Part shown: piece after piece, positions 15,495-23,991 of the stretch
Layout of the letters: every line of letters starts with the position of its first letter
How positions within the stretch are numbered: position 1 is the stretch's first letter
Assembly: GCA_964492485.1 (NCBI GenBank)
Contig: CAZBKM010000009.1
Coordinates: 43,650 to 107,649, forward strand
Direction of reading: 5' to 3'
From: UBA5336 sp964492485
GTDB taxonomy: Bacteria; Pseudomonadota; Alphaproteobacteria; Caulobacterales; Hyphomonadaceae
Length of the DNA: 64,000 nt
Program-made: the position numbers and the translations under genes
Notes under the pieces: model-generated
Told to the model about the DNA's origin: nothing
The model's database searches: none
Seen by the model: only the letters and a program-made list of their open reading frames with translations

Positions 15495-16564
15495 TCTTGC
15501 CTGGGGTCCTGAACTGAAGCGTGCCCCAGGCCGGCGGGCGGTGGCAGGCCCGGCGAGGAGAGGCAGACCGCCTTGAAACGGGTGCCCATCTGGGCCGGAT
15601 CCGACAGGCTGGCCGCGCCCGCATGGAGCGTTTCGGCCTGGTCTGGATTGGCCGCTATGAGTTGGTCGAGGCGGGCCTGCAGACCGAGCGACAGGAGGAA
15701 AGGCCCCTGGGCGAGCGGGCCCGCCACGTCGAGGCCCGCGCGGACGGCCAGTCGCGCCAATCGAGAAAAGTCCACGTCCACGGTGAGGTCCGAGGCGCCC
15801 GGCGCGGCGAGCGGATCGATCTGGCGTCCGTCGCGAAAGGCACGCAGCGTGTCGCCAGGCGCACGGTCGGCAGGCCCATAGTCGATGAACAGTGCCCGAA
15901 ACGGCGCGGGGCGCGCCGCCAGCGTGGCGATCACTGTCTCCAGCCCAGGCTGGACGTCGATCTCGGCTCCGTCCGACGGTGTGGAAGCTGGCGCCTCGGC
16001 CTGGTCGATCGCCAGCCCGAAGACGAGCTCGTTCATAGGCGACAGTCCGACCACGCGTTCGCGCCAGATGCCGGCGTCGCGCACGAACTGGCGGGCGGGA
16101 AGGCAGTCGAGATACTCGTTGCCGATCAGGATCATGGGACCGTCCGGAAGCGCTTCCAGCCGCCCCACATGGCGATGGTCGTATCCCGCCAGCGCGGCGG
16201 TCTGCTGCCGGCGCAGGACCGGGCTGGGCTCGACCAGAACGAGGTCGGCGGCCTCCAGCAGGTCCGGCGCAACCGACAGGGCACGCAATGCGTCGGCCAT
16301 CAGGGTGCCCCGACCGGGCCCCACCTCCGCCAGGGTGACCGGGGACGGACGGCCGAGCGCCGACCATTCATGGGCTGCCCAGAGGCCCAGAAGTTCCCCG
16401 AAGATCTGGCTCGTCTCCGGCGCGGTCCGGAAGTCGCGCGCCAGGCGCGGCCGGGTGGCGTAGTAGCCCGCGCGGGGATCATGCAGGCAGAGCCCCATAT
16501 AGACCGAGACCGGCTGGGGTCCTTCCGCAGCGATCAGATCCTTGATCCGACGCTCCAGGGTCAT
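15491..16564 (-). CDS. SAM-dependent methyltransferase, MidA/NDUFAF7 family
   Basis: Arginine methyltransferase-like protein of 357 residues (DUF185). Mitochondrial NDUFAF7 methylates a complex I subunit during assembly; bacterial targets are unknown. Visible motifs: DPRAGYYATR, DFRTAPETSQIFGELLG, LAEVGPGRGTLMADAL (SAM-binding motif I), NEYLDCLPARQFV and FIDYG. The start at 16564 is the ATG ten bases after the lgt stop; the longer frame runs into lgt and is rejected. It overlaps pgeF by four bases. Confidence 0.92.
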   Translation of the reverse strand: MTLERRIKDLIAAEGPQPVSVYMGLCLHDPRAGYYATRPRLARDFRTAPETSQIFGELLGLWAAHEWSALGRPSPVTLAEVGPGRGTLMADALRALSVAPDLLEAADLVLVEPSPVLRRQQTAALAGYDHRHVGRLEALPDGPMILIGNEYLDCLPARQFVRDAGIWRERVVGLSPMNELVFGLAIDQAEAPASTPSDGAEIDVQPGLETVIATLAARPAPFRALFIDYGPADRAPGDTLRAFRDGRQIDPLAAPGASDLTVDVDFSRLARLAVRAGLDVAGPLAQGPFLLSLGLQARLDQLIAANPDQAETLHAGAASLSDPAQMGTRFKAVCLSSPGLPPPAGLGHASVQDPRQE

Positions 16565-16574
16565 CTGGCCAGGC

Positions 16575-17504
16575 TCACCGGGCGGTCGCATGTGGCGGCG
16601 TGCGGAGCCCCTTCCAGACAAGCCATGCGCCGCCGATCCACATAGGCAGGGACAGAAGCATGCCCATCGTGATGCCCAGGGGCAGGAAACCGATATGGGC
16701 ATCGGGCTCACGGAAGTGTTCCGCGATCGAGCGGCCGACCCCGTAGAGCAGCAGGAACAGGCCCGCCGACAGGCCCGGCCGGGCCAGTGCCCGGGCCTGC
16801 CAGACCAGCACCGACAGGACGATGAAGGGGATCAGCCCTTCAAGCACGGCCTCGTAGAGCTGGCTGGGGTGACGTGGCATTTCGTTTCCGGTGTAGACCC
16901 AGCGCTCCGCCTGCCAGTCATAGGCGCCCGGGGCGGCGCCCACATTGGCCTCGGGAAACACCATGCCCCAAGCGCTGTCGGTGTGGCGGCCATAGAGCTC
17001 GGCGTTGATGAAATTGGCCAATCGGCCGAAGAACAGGCCGATCGGCGTGACGACGCCGGCGATGTCGCCGATCGTCATCAGGCTGACGCCGCGCCGGCGG
17101 GCCACGATCAGGATCGCGATGGCCACGCCGATCAGACCGCCATGGAAGGACATGCCGCCCTCCCATACGCGCAGCAGCATCATGGGGTCCGCCGCGATCC
17201 GGTCCGGCTGGAAGGGCACCTGGTAGAACAGGATGTAGCCAAGCCGTCCGCCCAGGATGACGCCCAGGGTCGCATAGAAGAGCAGGTCGTCGATATCGGT
17301 GCGGCTTGCCGGCGCTGTCCCGCCGAACAGGTGCGGCCGGTTGACCAGCACAAGCGCATAGCGCCACGCCAGCAACAGGCCGACGATGTAGGCCAGGGCG
17401 TACCAGCGAACGGGAAACTCACCGAGCCCGAGGAAACCCAGGTCCAGTGTCACGGCTGCCGGGCTGATCTCCGGAAAGCTCAGGGCGGTGGCGATTAGTG
17501 ACAT
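16575..17504 (-). CDS. lgt: prolipoprotein diacylglyceryl transferase
   Basis: Integral inner-membrane enzyme that transfers diacylglycerol from phosphatidylglycerol to the lipobox Cys, the first step of lipoprotein maturation. The 309-residue product has about seven membrane helices and the Lgt signatures GGRLGYILFY, WEGGMSFHGGLIG and GLFFGRLANFINAELYGR. It would serve the lipoproteins encoded in this window. It is the first gene of the lgt-midA-pgeF operon and is divergent from ubiK; the gap of 76 bases holds both promoters. Confidence 0.97.
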   Translation of the reverse strand: MSLIATALSFPEISPAAVTLDLGFLGLGEFPVRWYALAYIVGLLLAWRYALVLVNRPHLFGGTAPASRTDIDDLLFYATLGVILGGRLGYILFYQVPFQPDRIAADPMMLLRVWEGGMSFHGGLIGVAIAILIVARRRGVSLMTIGDIAGVVTPIGLFFGRLANFINAELYGRHTDSAWGMVFPEANVGAAPGAYDWQAERWVYTGNEMPRHPSQLYEAVLEGLIPFIVLSVLVWQARALARPGLSAGLFLLLYGVGRSIAEHFREPDAHIGFLPLGITMGMLLSLPMWIGGAWLVWKGLRTPPHATAR

Positions 17505-17580
17505 CGGACTTTTCCCATGGCGGCTCAGGCCCCATTTGCTATGGCAGGGTCGTGTGTCATTCCGGCGAAGGAGTAAACCC

Positions 17581-17832
17581 ATGGCGGGACCGAATCCACT
17601 GCTCGACGACCTGGCAGGTCTGATGACCGGTGCCATGGGCGCGGCCCGGGCCGCCGGGGAGGAGGCGCGCACGGCCATGACGGCGCGGTTGCGCGACGCC
17701 GTGGCCGACCTGGACCTGGTCGAGCGCGACGAGGTCGAGGCGTTGCGCCGCTTGACGCTCGACGCCATTGATCGCATCGAGGCGCTGGAGCGTCGCCTGG
17801 ATGCGCTGGACACCCCGTCGGACGACGCCTGA
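17581..17832 (+). CDS. UbiK-like accessory factor (BMFP family)
   Basis: An 83-residue, mostly helical protein with a short N-terminal region (NPLLDDLAGLMTGAMGAARA) and a C-terminal coiled coil with regularly spaced Leu (LRRLTLDAIDRIEALERRLD). This matches the BMFP/UbiK family; UbiK of gammaproteobacteria supports ubiquinone synthesis, and Brucella BMFP is membrane-fusogenic. AGGAG eight bases upstream supports the ATG at 17581. The later TetR-like/COQ9-like gene may share the ubiquinone link, which is an inference. Confidence 0.8.
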   Translation: MAGPNPLLDDLAGLMTGAMGAARAAGEEARTAMTARLRDAVADLDLVERDEVEALRRLTLDAIDRIEALERRLDALDTPSDDA

Positions 17833-17941
17833 GGCGCGGGCATTCCACGACAGATCGCACCCGGCCGCTTGCCGGGACCCGGGTGCATGTTAGCGTGCGC
17901 CCACCGTGGCCCCTGGCCATGTTGATTCGGAGGGTAGAACC

Positions 17942-18445
17942 ATGACCCCGGACCGGTATCAGGAGATCGAGGAGACGCTCGAAGCGCTCGATCTGATCGA
18001 GGAATATCTCGAGACCAATGGCTGGCAGCACGAGCGAGAGGATGACGACGCCGTCCAGTGCATCGTGCCGTCGCGCTGGGGCGATATGGGCGGGCTGTTC
18101 GCCTATCGCGACGAGCCACCCGCCCTGCATGCTTCCGTGACGCTGGACATCAAGCCGCAGGCAGCCAAGCGCGGCGCCATCGCCGAACTGGTGATGCTGA
18201 TGAATGAAAGGCTCTGGCTCGGTCACTTCGACTATTGGGCAGACGAGGGGGTGATCCTGTTCCGTCATGCGCTGCCTATGCTGGAGCGAGAGACGCCAAG
18301 CGGCGGCGAGATCCGTTCCGTGATGGCGGCGGCGGTGGACGCGATCGACCGGTTCGTTCCGGCCTTCAATTTCGTGGTCTGGGCCGGAAAGTCGCCCCGG
18401 GAAGCGGTGGACGCGGCCCTCTTCGAGACGGTCGGCGAGGCCTAG
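17942..18445 (+). CDS. YbjN domain-containing protein
   Basis: The 167-residue product matches the alphaproteobacterial YbjN-like group placed between ubiK and proC. It opens with a helix (ETLEALDLIEEYLE), then WQHEREDDDAVQC, and carries the typical NERLWLGHFDYW segment. YbjN proteins resemble type III secretion chaperones in fold and are linked to motility and stress in enterobacteria; the role here is unknown. GGAGGG before the ATG at 17942 fixes the start. Confidence 0.85.
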   Translation: MTPDRYQEIEETLEALDLIEEYLETNGWQHEREDDDAVQCIVPSRWGDMGGLFAYRDEPPALHASVTLDIKPQAAKRGAIAELVMLMNERLWLGHFDYWADEGVILFRHALPMLERETPSGGEIRSVMAAAVDAIDRFVPAFNFVVWAGKSPREAVDAALFETVGEA

Positions 18446-18503
18446 CGCGGCGGCATTCGCCCGCTTCGCCATGGGGCGGGCAGCCTTCGAAAGGACAGGT
18501 GAG

Positions 18504-19310
18504 ATGCCGGAAGACATCCGGGTTCTGTTCGGCGCCGGCCGTATGGGGGGCGCGCTGGCCGCTGGCTGGCTTGCGCAGGCGGACTCCGTGGCGCCGGTGC
18601 TGGTCGAGCCGAAGCCGTCCGAACAGGTGCGGGCCTGGGCGGCGGCCGGGCAGGTGCGTCTCAATCCATCGCCGGAGCCGGCCGGGACCCTGGTCATTGC
18701 GGTCAAACCCCAGGTGTTTCGGGCGCTTGCGGGCGACATCCGGGCGTGGATCGGTCCCGACACGCGGGTCATTTCGATCATGGCCGGCCTTCGCCTGTCG
18801 CAGATCGCGCAACGGCTGCAGACGGATCGTGTAGTGCGCGCCATGCCCAACACGCCAGGCGCCATTGGCCGGGGCGTTGTGGGGCTCAGCGCCGGCGATG
18901 GCGCGAGCGACGCTGACCTAGCCGCAGCGCGCCGCACGCTGGAGCCGCTGGGCCTCGTGGAAGGGCCGATGAGCGAATCCCATCTGTCCGCCCTGACCGC
19001 CGTGTCCGGTTCCGGACCCGCCTATGTCTTCCTTCTGGCGGAGGCATTGGCCATTGCGGGCAAGGCCGAGGGCCTGCCGGCCGACCTGGCCGAGCGCATC
19101 GCCCGGGCCACCGTGATCGGCGCAGGAGAGCTCATGGCGCAGTCGGATGAGGCGCCCGCGGAGCTGCGACGCGCCGTCACCAGTCCAGGCGGGGTCACGG
19201 AGGCCGCGCTGGACATCTTGATCAATGAGGGCGGGCTGCCATCTCTCATGCGGAAAGCCGTCAAGGCGGGCATCGCCCGTGACCGGGCCCTGTCAGACGC
19301 AGACGGTTAG
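18504..19310 (+). CDS. proC: pyrroline-5-carboxylate reductase
   Basis: Last step of proline synthesis, reducing pyrroline-5-carboxylate with NAD(P)H. The 268-residue product has the dinucleotide loop FGAGRMGGALAAGW, VKPQVF, MPNTPGAIGRG, the SGSGPAY motif and the C-terminal signature with RRAVTSPGGVTEAAL. The ATG at 18504 follows GGACAGGTGAG; a start at 18471 adds eleven non-conserved residues. It lies 58 bp after the YbjN gene and 23 bp before the TetR-like gene, so the three are probably cotranscribed. Confidence 0.96.
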   Translation: MPEDIRVLFGAGRMGGALAAGWLAQADSVAPVLVEPKPSEQVRAWAAAGQVRLNPSPEPAGTLVIAVKPQVFRALAGDIRAWIGPDTRVISIMAGLRLSQIAQRLQTDRVVRAMPNTPGAIGRGVVGLSAGDGASDADLAAARRTLEPLGLVEGPMSESHLSALTAVSGSGPAYVFLLAEALAIAGKAEGLPADLAERIARATVIGAGELMAQSDEAPAELRRAVTSPGGVTEAALDILINEGGLPSLMRKAVKAGIARDRALSDADG

Positions 19311-19333
19311 GCACAGACGCCGGGAAGGACTCC

Positions 19334-20041
19334 ATGGCCCCGCAGGAAGATGTGATCAAGGCCGGCCTGAAGGCCGCGCTGGACCTGGCGGCCGAAACGC
19401 CCTGGGCGGACCTGCGCCTGTCCGACATTGCGGCGCGGGCAGGACTGCCGCTGGAGGCGTTCCACGGGACCGGCGGCAAGGCCGCACTGGCCGATGCCGT
19501 CGAGGCGCTGTTCGACCCGGCCATGTCGGCCGAAGGCATCGACCCGGAGGACTCGCCGCGCGAACGCCTGTTCGATGTGATCATGCTGCGCTTCGAGGCG
19601 ATGGAGCCCTACCGCGCAGGCCTCGTTTCGCTCATGGCGTGGCGGCGGCGGGCCCCCGTCGCGCGCGCCAGACTGGCGCTCGCCCGTCAGAGAACGGCGG
19701 AATGGGCCCTGGTGTCGGCCGGACTTGACGGTGAACGGGAGCTGCCGCTGGCCGTGAAGGCCTTGGCGCTGGCGGTGGTGCTGGAGCGGACCGAGCGGGC
19801 CTGGCAGGGCGAGACGGATGCCGGCTTGGCCCGTACCATGGCCGCGCTCGATGAGGGTCTCCGCACTCTGGAAAAGCGGCTGGCCCGTCTTCAGGGTCTG
19901 CGCGGGCGCCGCCGGCAGGCCCGCGACGCGGCGGACACGCCAGCGCCCTCCGAACCCCGCGCTGGAGACCCTTCGGAGATGACTATGCCGGAAGCCGGAG
20001 ACGGGCCCGCAGGCCCCCAAGGGGAGACACCTCGAGCCTGA
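19334..20041 (+). CDS. TetR/COQ9-like helix-turn-helix protein
   Basis: The 235-residue product has an N-terminal TetR-like three-helix region (residues 1-50; LSDIAARAGLPLEAFHGTGGK) where the Tyr usually in the FYxHF stretch is changed to FHGTGGK. The remaining helical domain resembles the COQ9/RpsU-divergent group of alphaproteobacteria, which binds lipid in ubiquinone synthesis rather than DNA. I cannot decide between regulator and COQ9-like protein. The C-terminal 50 residues are Ala/Pro/Glu-rich. Its last 59 bases (19983-20041) overlap the convergent histidine kinase gene. Confidence 0.75.
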   Translation: MAPQEDVIKAGLKAALDLAAETPWADLRLSDIAARAGLPLEAFHGTGGKAALADAVEALFDPAMSAEGIDPEDSPRERLFDVIMLRFEAMEPYRAGLVSLMAWRRRAPVARARLALARQRTAEWALVSAGLDGERELPLAVKALALAVVLERTERAWQGETDAGLARTMAALDEGLRTLEKRLARLQGLRGRRRQARDAADTPAPSEPRAGDPSEMTMPEAGDGPAGPQGETPRA

Positions 20042-21293
20042 CATCTCCGCCATGCGCGCGGGCGGTGTCACGCGCGAGCGCGAGGCCAAGGCCGGTGCCG
20101 GGCTTGTTCTGTGACCGGCTCCCGTCCAGTCGCGTGAACGGCCGGAAGGCGTCCTCGATGCGGTCCTCGGGAATGCCCGGGCCATTATCGTCAACCAGGA
20201 TTTCCGCCGCGTGGGGGCCGTGCAGCATGCGCACCTCGACCTGGTCGCCATACTGGCAGGCATTGGTGATCAGGTTGGAGATGGCGCGCTTCAGCGCCAG
20301 GGGGCGTGCCAGGAGCTCCACTTCGGGCAGGGGCGAATGTAGGATCAGCCCGGCATGGTGGCCCGCCGCCTCGCGCAGGAGGGCATGGAGGGCGACCGGC
20401 TCGCGCGTTTCCACCTCCTCGCCGCGAGCGAAGGCGAGGTACTCGTCCAGCATCGCGGCCATCTCGTCGAGATCCTGGCGGGCCGCGCGAACGTCGGGGG
20501 TTTCCTCGAGCATGGCGAGCTGAAGCTTCAGGCGCGTGAGCGGCGTGCGCAGGTCGTGGCTGACCCCGGCCAGAAGGGCCGTGCGTTGTTCCGCGAAGGC
20601 GGTCAGGCGGCGTTTCATGTCGATCACGGCGCGTGCGGCCTCGCGCACCTCCGTGGCGCCACTCGGCCGGAAATCGCTCAACTCCTCGCCTCGGCCATAG
20701 GCTTTGGCCGCCTCGGCCAGGTTCAGGATCGAGCGGACCTGATTGCGCAGGAATCCCAGCGACAGCATGATCAGGACAAGGGTCGACAGGATCACCCAGA
20801 CCACGAAGATGTGGCCTGTGGTCGAGAAGGTCCGGTCGCGTTCCACAATGAACCGGTAGATGCCTAGCGCCCCCTCGACCCGGATCTCCACATGGCCGGG
20901 GCCCGCGCGGTCGAACCAGAACGCTCGGTCGAGATGCGCATCGAGTTCGTTGCGCAGTATGGTGTCCAGGGGTGTGAACAGCCAGGTCGGTTGGGTGTCT
21001 GGGAGGGTGCCCTCGGGGTCGAGATCGAAATCGATCAGGAGATACTCTTCCGCCAGGTCGCCGATCTCGCGTCGCCGCTCCGGCGTCTGCTCCACATCCT
21101 GGATGATGAAGGCCAGCGACGAGGCGATGCCCTGGCTGAGCTTGCGGGAGGTCTGTCGCCAGTGGCTGTCGTAGAAGACGTAGGTCGAGGCCGCGAGGAG
21201 GAGGATCACGGGCAGGACGGCGATCAGGACGCTGCGCGGATACAGGCCCCGCGGCATGATGTCTCGCAGTCGGAACGGCAGGACGCGACCCAT
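19983..21293 (-). CDS. sensor histidine kinase (EnvZ-like)
   Basis: Membrane kinase of 436 residues. Helix 1 is at about residues 21-41, a periplasmic domain follows to about 160, helix 2 is at about 162-182 and then a HAMP linker. The dimerisation domain carries the phospho-acceptor His246 in SHDLRTPLTRL. The ATPase domain shows NLITNACQYG (N box), DNGPGIP (G1) and GTGLGLALA (G2). It starts three bases after the PetR-like regulator stop, so it is its likely partner. The 3' end overlaps the convergent TetR-like gene. Confidence 0.95.
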   Translation of the reverse strand: MGRVLPFRLRDIMPRGLYPRSVLIAVLPVILLLAASTYVFYDSHWRQTSRKLSQGIASSLAFIIQDVEQTPERRREIGDLAEEYLLIDFDLDPEGTLPDTQPTWLFTPLDTILRNELDAHLDRAFWFDRAGPGHVEIRVEGALGIYRFIVERDRTFSTTGHIFVVWVILSTLVLIMLSLGFLRNQVRSILNLAEAAKAYGRGEELSDFRPSGATEVREAARAVIDMKRRLTAFAEQRTALLAGVSHDLRTPLTRLKLQLAMLEETPDVRAARQDLDEMAAMLDEYLAFARGEEVETREPVALHALLREAAGHHAGLILHSPLPEVELLARPLALKRAISNLITNACQYGDQVEVRMLHGPHAAEILVDDNGPGIPEDRIEDAFRPFTRLDGSRSQNKPGTGLGLALARDTARAHGGDVRLEVSPLGGLRARLRLPA

Positions 21294-21296
21294 CGC

Positions 21297-21971
21297 TCAG
21301 TCGACCACGAGCCGGTAGCCGATCCCGCGCACGGTCTGAAGGTGCAGGGGCTGCTTGGGGTCGGGTTCGATCTTGCGGCGCAGCCGGGTCACCTGGACGT
21401 CGACGGACCTCTCCAGACCGGCCGAGGCGGCCTTCGCCAGTTCCGAGCGGCTGACGGGTTCGCCCGGCGTGGCCGCCAGTCGGATCAGGAGTTGGACTTC
21501 CGCTTCGGTCAGGCGGATGCGGCTGTGACCGTCCGACAGTTCGCCCCTTTCGGGGTCGAAGACGAGGCCCGAAAGGGCAACGGCGGCGGGGCCGTCGTCA
21601 CGCGCCGCACGGCGCAGGATGGCGCCCACGCGCAGGCCCAGTTCTTCCGGCTCGAAAGGTTTGGCGAGATAATCGTCCGCACCCGCGCGCAGCCCTTCGA
21701 TCCGATCGCCGGTCAAGCCTCTCGCCGTCAACAGGATCACGGGAACGTCCAGCCCGTCGGTCCGCAGCGCGGAGAGAAGCGACAGGCCGTCTTCGCCCGG
21801 CATCATGATGTCGAGGATCGCCAGATCGAAGGCGAGCGTGCCCATCAGGCGGCGCGCGGCGGCGGCGCTGTCTGCCCCGGTGACACGGAATCCCCGCGCG
21901 ATCAGGTAGCGTTTCAGAAGCTCCCGGATCCTGTTGTCATCATCGACGATCAGGATGTGTGCCCCGCTCAT
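21297..21971 (-). CDS. petR: OmpR-family response regulator, PetR-like
   Basis: The 224-residue protein has a receiver domain with acidic pocket DDD (residues 10-12), phospho-acceptor Asp54 in LAILDIMMPGEDG and Lys104 in YLAKPFEP, followed by an OmpR winged-helix DNA-binding domain (DVQVTRLRRKIEPDP). The PetR name rests on the alphaproteobacterial pairing with a MarR-type PetP gene; in Rhodobacter this pair was found to be needed for cytochrome bc1 and c2 expression. It overlaps petP by four bases and is followed at once by the kinase gene. Confidence 0.85.
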   Translation of the reverse strand: MSGAHILIVDDDNRIRELLKRYLIARGFRVTGADSAAAARRLMGTLAFDLAILDIMMPGEDGLSLLSALRTDGLDVPVILLTARGLTGDRIEGLRAGADDYLAKPFEPEELGLRVGAILRRAARDDGPAAVALSGLVFDPERGELSDGHSRIRLTEAEVQLLIRLAATPGEPVSRSELAKAASAGLERSVDVQVTRLRRKIEPDPKQPLHLQTVRGIGYRLVVD

Positions 21972-22456
21972 CGTGCCAGCGCCTCCAGCACGGCCCGTGC
22001 CCCGGCAACCTGCTGGGGACCTGCTTCACGATAAGCCTGTTTGAGCGTTTCGCGCATGGCCTCGACCACGGGGCGCAGGACCGCTTCGCCCGCCGGCGAG
22101 AGATACAGGTTCCGCCGGCGCGCATCACGGGCATCGCGGTCGCGACGGATCAGCCCGCGCTGGTCCAGCGTGCCGAGCAGGCGAGCCAGGGTCGGCACGG
22201 TGGCACCCAGATGGCCTCGAAGTGCCGCAACGTCCTGGCCGGGCAGGAACCGGATGGCGAGCAGGACCTGGAGTTCCGGCTTGCCGAGGCCCGCGGTCTC
22301 GCGCCCGGCTTCGGCGGCCCGGCCAAGTGCCCGCTCGCCGGCCAGGATCAGGCCCACGCCCCGCTCCAGTTCCTCATCGCGCAGGTAAAGCCGCGGGTCG
22401 ACCGGGCTGGACCCTTGATCTGCGCCGGTCGCCCTCGAGTTGACTTCGTTTGCCAT
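21968..22456 (-). CDS. petP: MarR-family regulator, PetP-like
   Basis: A 162-residue MarR protein with an HTH (VAALRGHLGATVPTLARLLGTLDQRGLI) and a wing rich in RRDRDARDARRR, the typical DxRxRR pattern. It is the first gene of the petP-petR-kinase operon. The start is uncertain: the ATG at 22456 has GGAAGG directly touching it, while a TTG at 22492 extends the frame by twelve residues. Only about 50 bases separate it from the divergent ilvE start, so both promoters overlap. Confidence 0.8.
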   Translation of the reverse strand: MANEVNSRATGADQGSSPVDPRLYLRDEELERGVGLILAGERALGRAAEAGRETAGLGKPELQVLLAIRFLPGQDVAALRGHLGATVPTLARLLGTLDQRGLIRRDRDARDARRRNLYLSPAGEAVLRPVVEAMRETLKQAYREAGPQQVAGARAVLEALAR

Positions 22457-22509
22457 CCTTCCAGAATGCCGGTGTAACGTCACAAAATTCAAGCGAGGAC
22501 CGCCGCGTC

Positions 22510-23397
22510 ATGGCCCTGATCCCCTTCAACGACCGCGATGGATACATCTGGATGGACGGCAGCTTCGTGCCGTGGCGGGAGGCGAAGGTCCATGTGCTGA
22601 CCCATGGCCTGCACTATGCCTCTGCGGTGTTCGAAGGCGAGCGGGCCTATGACGGCACAATCTTCAAGTCGTATGAGCATTCCCAGCGCCTGGCCGCCTC
22701 GGCCGACATATTGGGGTTCAGCCTGCCGTGCAGCGTCGATCAGCTCGAGACGGCGAAACAGGAAACGCTGGCACGTGCGGGTCTCGGATCGGCCTATATC
22801 CGCGCGATCGCCTGGCGTGGCGCGGAGATGATGGGCGTCTCGGCCCAGCACAACACGATCCATCTGGCGATCGCGGCCTGGAACTGGGGCGACTATTTTG
22901 CCGACAAGATGGCCGGCATCCGTCTGACCAATGCGAAATGGAAGCGCCCGTCGCCGGAGACGGCCCCATGCTTTGCCAAGGCGGCCGGGCTCTACATGAT
23001 CTGCACCCTCTCCAAGCATGCGGCCGAGAAGGAAGGCTACGCGGACGCCCTGATGCTCGACTGGCGCGGTCAGGTGGCTGAGGCGACCGGCGCCAACATT
23101 TTCTTCATCAGGGACGGCGTGATCCACACGCCGACGCCGGATTGCTTTCTGAACGGTATCACCCGGTGCACCGTGATCGACCTGGCCCGCGCGCGCGGCT
23201 ACGAGGTCGTCGAGCGCGCCATCTTCCCCGACGAGCTGCCCACCTTCTCGGAGTGCTTCATCACAGGCACGGCGGCGGAGGTGACACCGGTGCGCGAGAT
23301 TGCGGGCCAGACCTTCAAGCCGGGCGACATCACCGAATCGCTGATGGACGACTTTTCCCGGACCGTGCGCGCGCCGGCTGCCGCTGCGGCCGAATAG
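22510..23397 (+). CDS. ilvE: branched-chain amino acid aminotransferase
   Basis: PLP-dependent class IV aminotransferase of 295 residues that interconverts Leu, Ile and Val with their keto acids. Motifs include HVLTHGLHYASAVFEGER, IRAIAWRG, the PLP Lys in CTLSKHAAEKEGY, EATGANIFFI and GTAAEVTPV. The ATG at 22510 follows GAGGAC. It is divergent from petP. A 594-base gene-free region with unusual structure follows it. Confidence 0.95.
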   Translation: MALIPFNDRDGYIWMDGSFVPWREAKVHVLTHGLHYASAVFEGERAYDGTIFKSYEHSQRLAASADILGFSLPCSVDQLETAKQETLARAGLGSAYIRAIAWRGAEMMGVSAQHNTIHLAIAAWNWGDYFADKMAGIRLTNAKWKRPSPETAPCFAKAAGLYMICTLSKHAAEKEGYADALMLDWRGQVAEATGANIFFIRDGVIHTPTPDCFLNGITRCTVIDLARARGYEVVERAIFPDELPTFSECFITGTAAEVTPVREIAGQTFKPGDITESLMDDFSRTVRAPAAAAAE

Positions 23398-23482
23398 GGC
23401 CGTTGACCGCGTCCGGCTCCGTTCGCTTCAGGGGTTCAGGGCTGCACCACTTGGCGCATGTCCCCGCTGATACCCTTGATGC

Positions 23483-23516
23483 GAAGCGGTGCCCACGTCG
23501 CTTGAAAATGCTCTGA
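23483..23516 (-). repeat. A-family half repeat (reverse orientation)
   Basis: The sequence GAAGCGGTGCCCACGTCGCT followed by TGAAAATGCTC is the reverse complement of the left half of the A repeat (GAGCATTTTCAAGCGACGTG and so on). It lies about 90 bp downstream of ilvE. No C element follows that I can align. Confidence 0.6.
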
Positions 23517-23651
23517 CCGGCGTCAGCGAACACAATCCGGCAACCCGGTCCGCCGAAGCCGAAATCGGGCAAGTGGGCAAGTGGGCAGCACCGGGCGCGG
23601 GCGTTCTGAGTGCATGCCAGGGTGCGCACATCGGACGCAGCGGCGCTCGAC

Positions 23652-23730
23652 TTATCCACAGGTTGTAGACGGAAAACCGAAAAAAAACCCAGAAAACGGA
23701 TGCGGACCAAAAAATTAAATTGTAAGTTGA
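23652..23730 (+). promoter_or_regulatory. perfect DnaA-box 9-mer next to an AT-rich tract
   Basis: TTATCCACA at 23652-23660 matches the bacterial DnaA-box consensus exactly. It is followed by an AT-rich stretch (about 23671-23730, with eight consecutive A and AAAAAATTAAATTG), which stands out in this high-GC DNA. One box is not enough to call a replication origin, and the neighbouring genes are not the usual alphaproteobacterial origin neighbours. It could be a DnaA titration or regulatory site, or a chance match. Confidence 0.4.
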
Positions 23731-23784
23731 ATTCGCGCCCGGTGACGGGGGAGGGTTCTGGACCACGCCTCGGACCTTGACCCA

Positions 23785-23937
23785 CCACGCACCCCCAGGA
23801 CCCGGCGCAGCCGACACCCCGTCCCACCGGGGTGCGTGGCTTGCGGATTGGGTCGATAGCCGCCACCCGAAAGGGGCGACCGATCCGCGCACCGCTCCGT
23901 CCGGCGCCGCTGCTCTCCTTGCCGGACGGAGTGGTGC
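23785..23937 (-). ncRNA. candidate structured RNA or 3' end: three strong hairpins
   Basis: The ilvE-prx gap (23398-23991) has no gene, but this part is densely self-complementary: CCACGCACCCC/GGGGTGCGTGG (23785-23795/23829-23839), a CCC-GAAA-GGG tetraloop hairpin in the middle, and a 17-bp stem with one G-U pair (23889-23905/23921-23937) whose core is CTCCGTCCGGC. On the minus strand it lies 55 bases after the peroxiredoxin stop and is followed by T-rich DNA (23690-23720), so it may be the 3' end of that transcript or a separate RNA. I recognise no known RNA family. Confidence 0.35.
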
Positions 23938-23991
23938 CTTGCCCAGTCTTGCCTGGCCTGAAGGAATCGACGCCAGAGCCTGTGCCCGGGT

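Noticed and set aside
23652..23730. Chromosomal replication origin
   Set aside because: Only one consensus DnaA box is visible and the neighbours (ilvE, peroxiredoxin) are not origin-linked genes in alphaproteobacteria; kept only as a site of interest.
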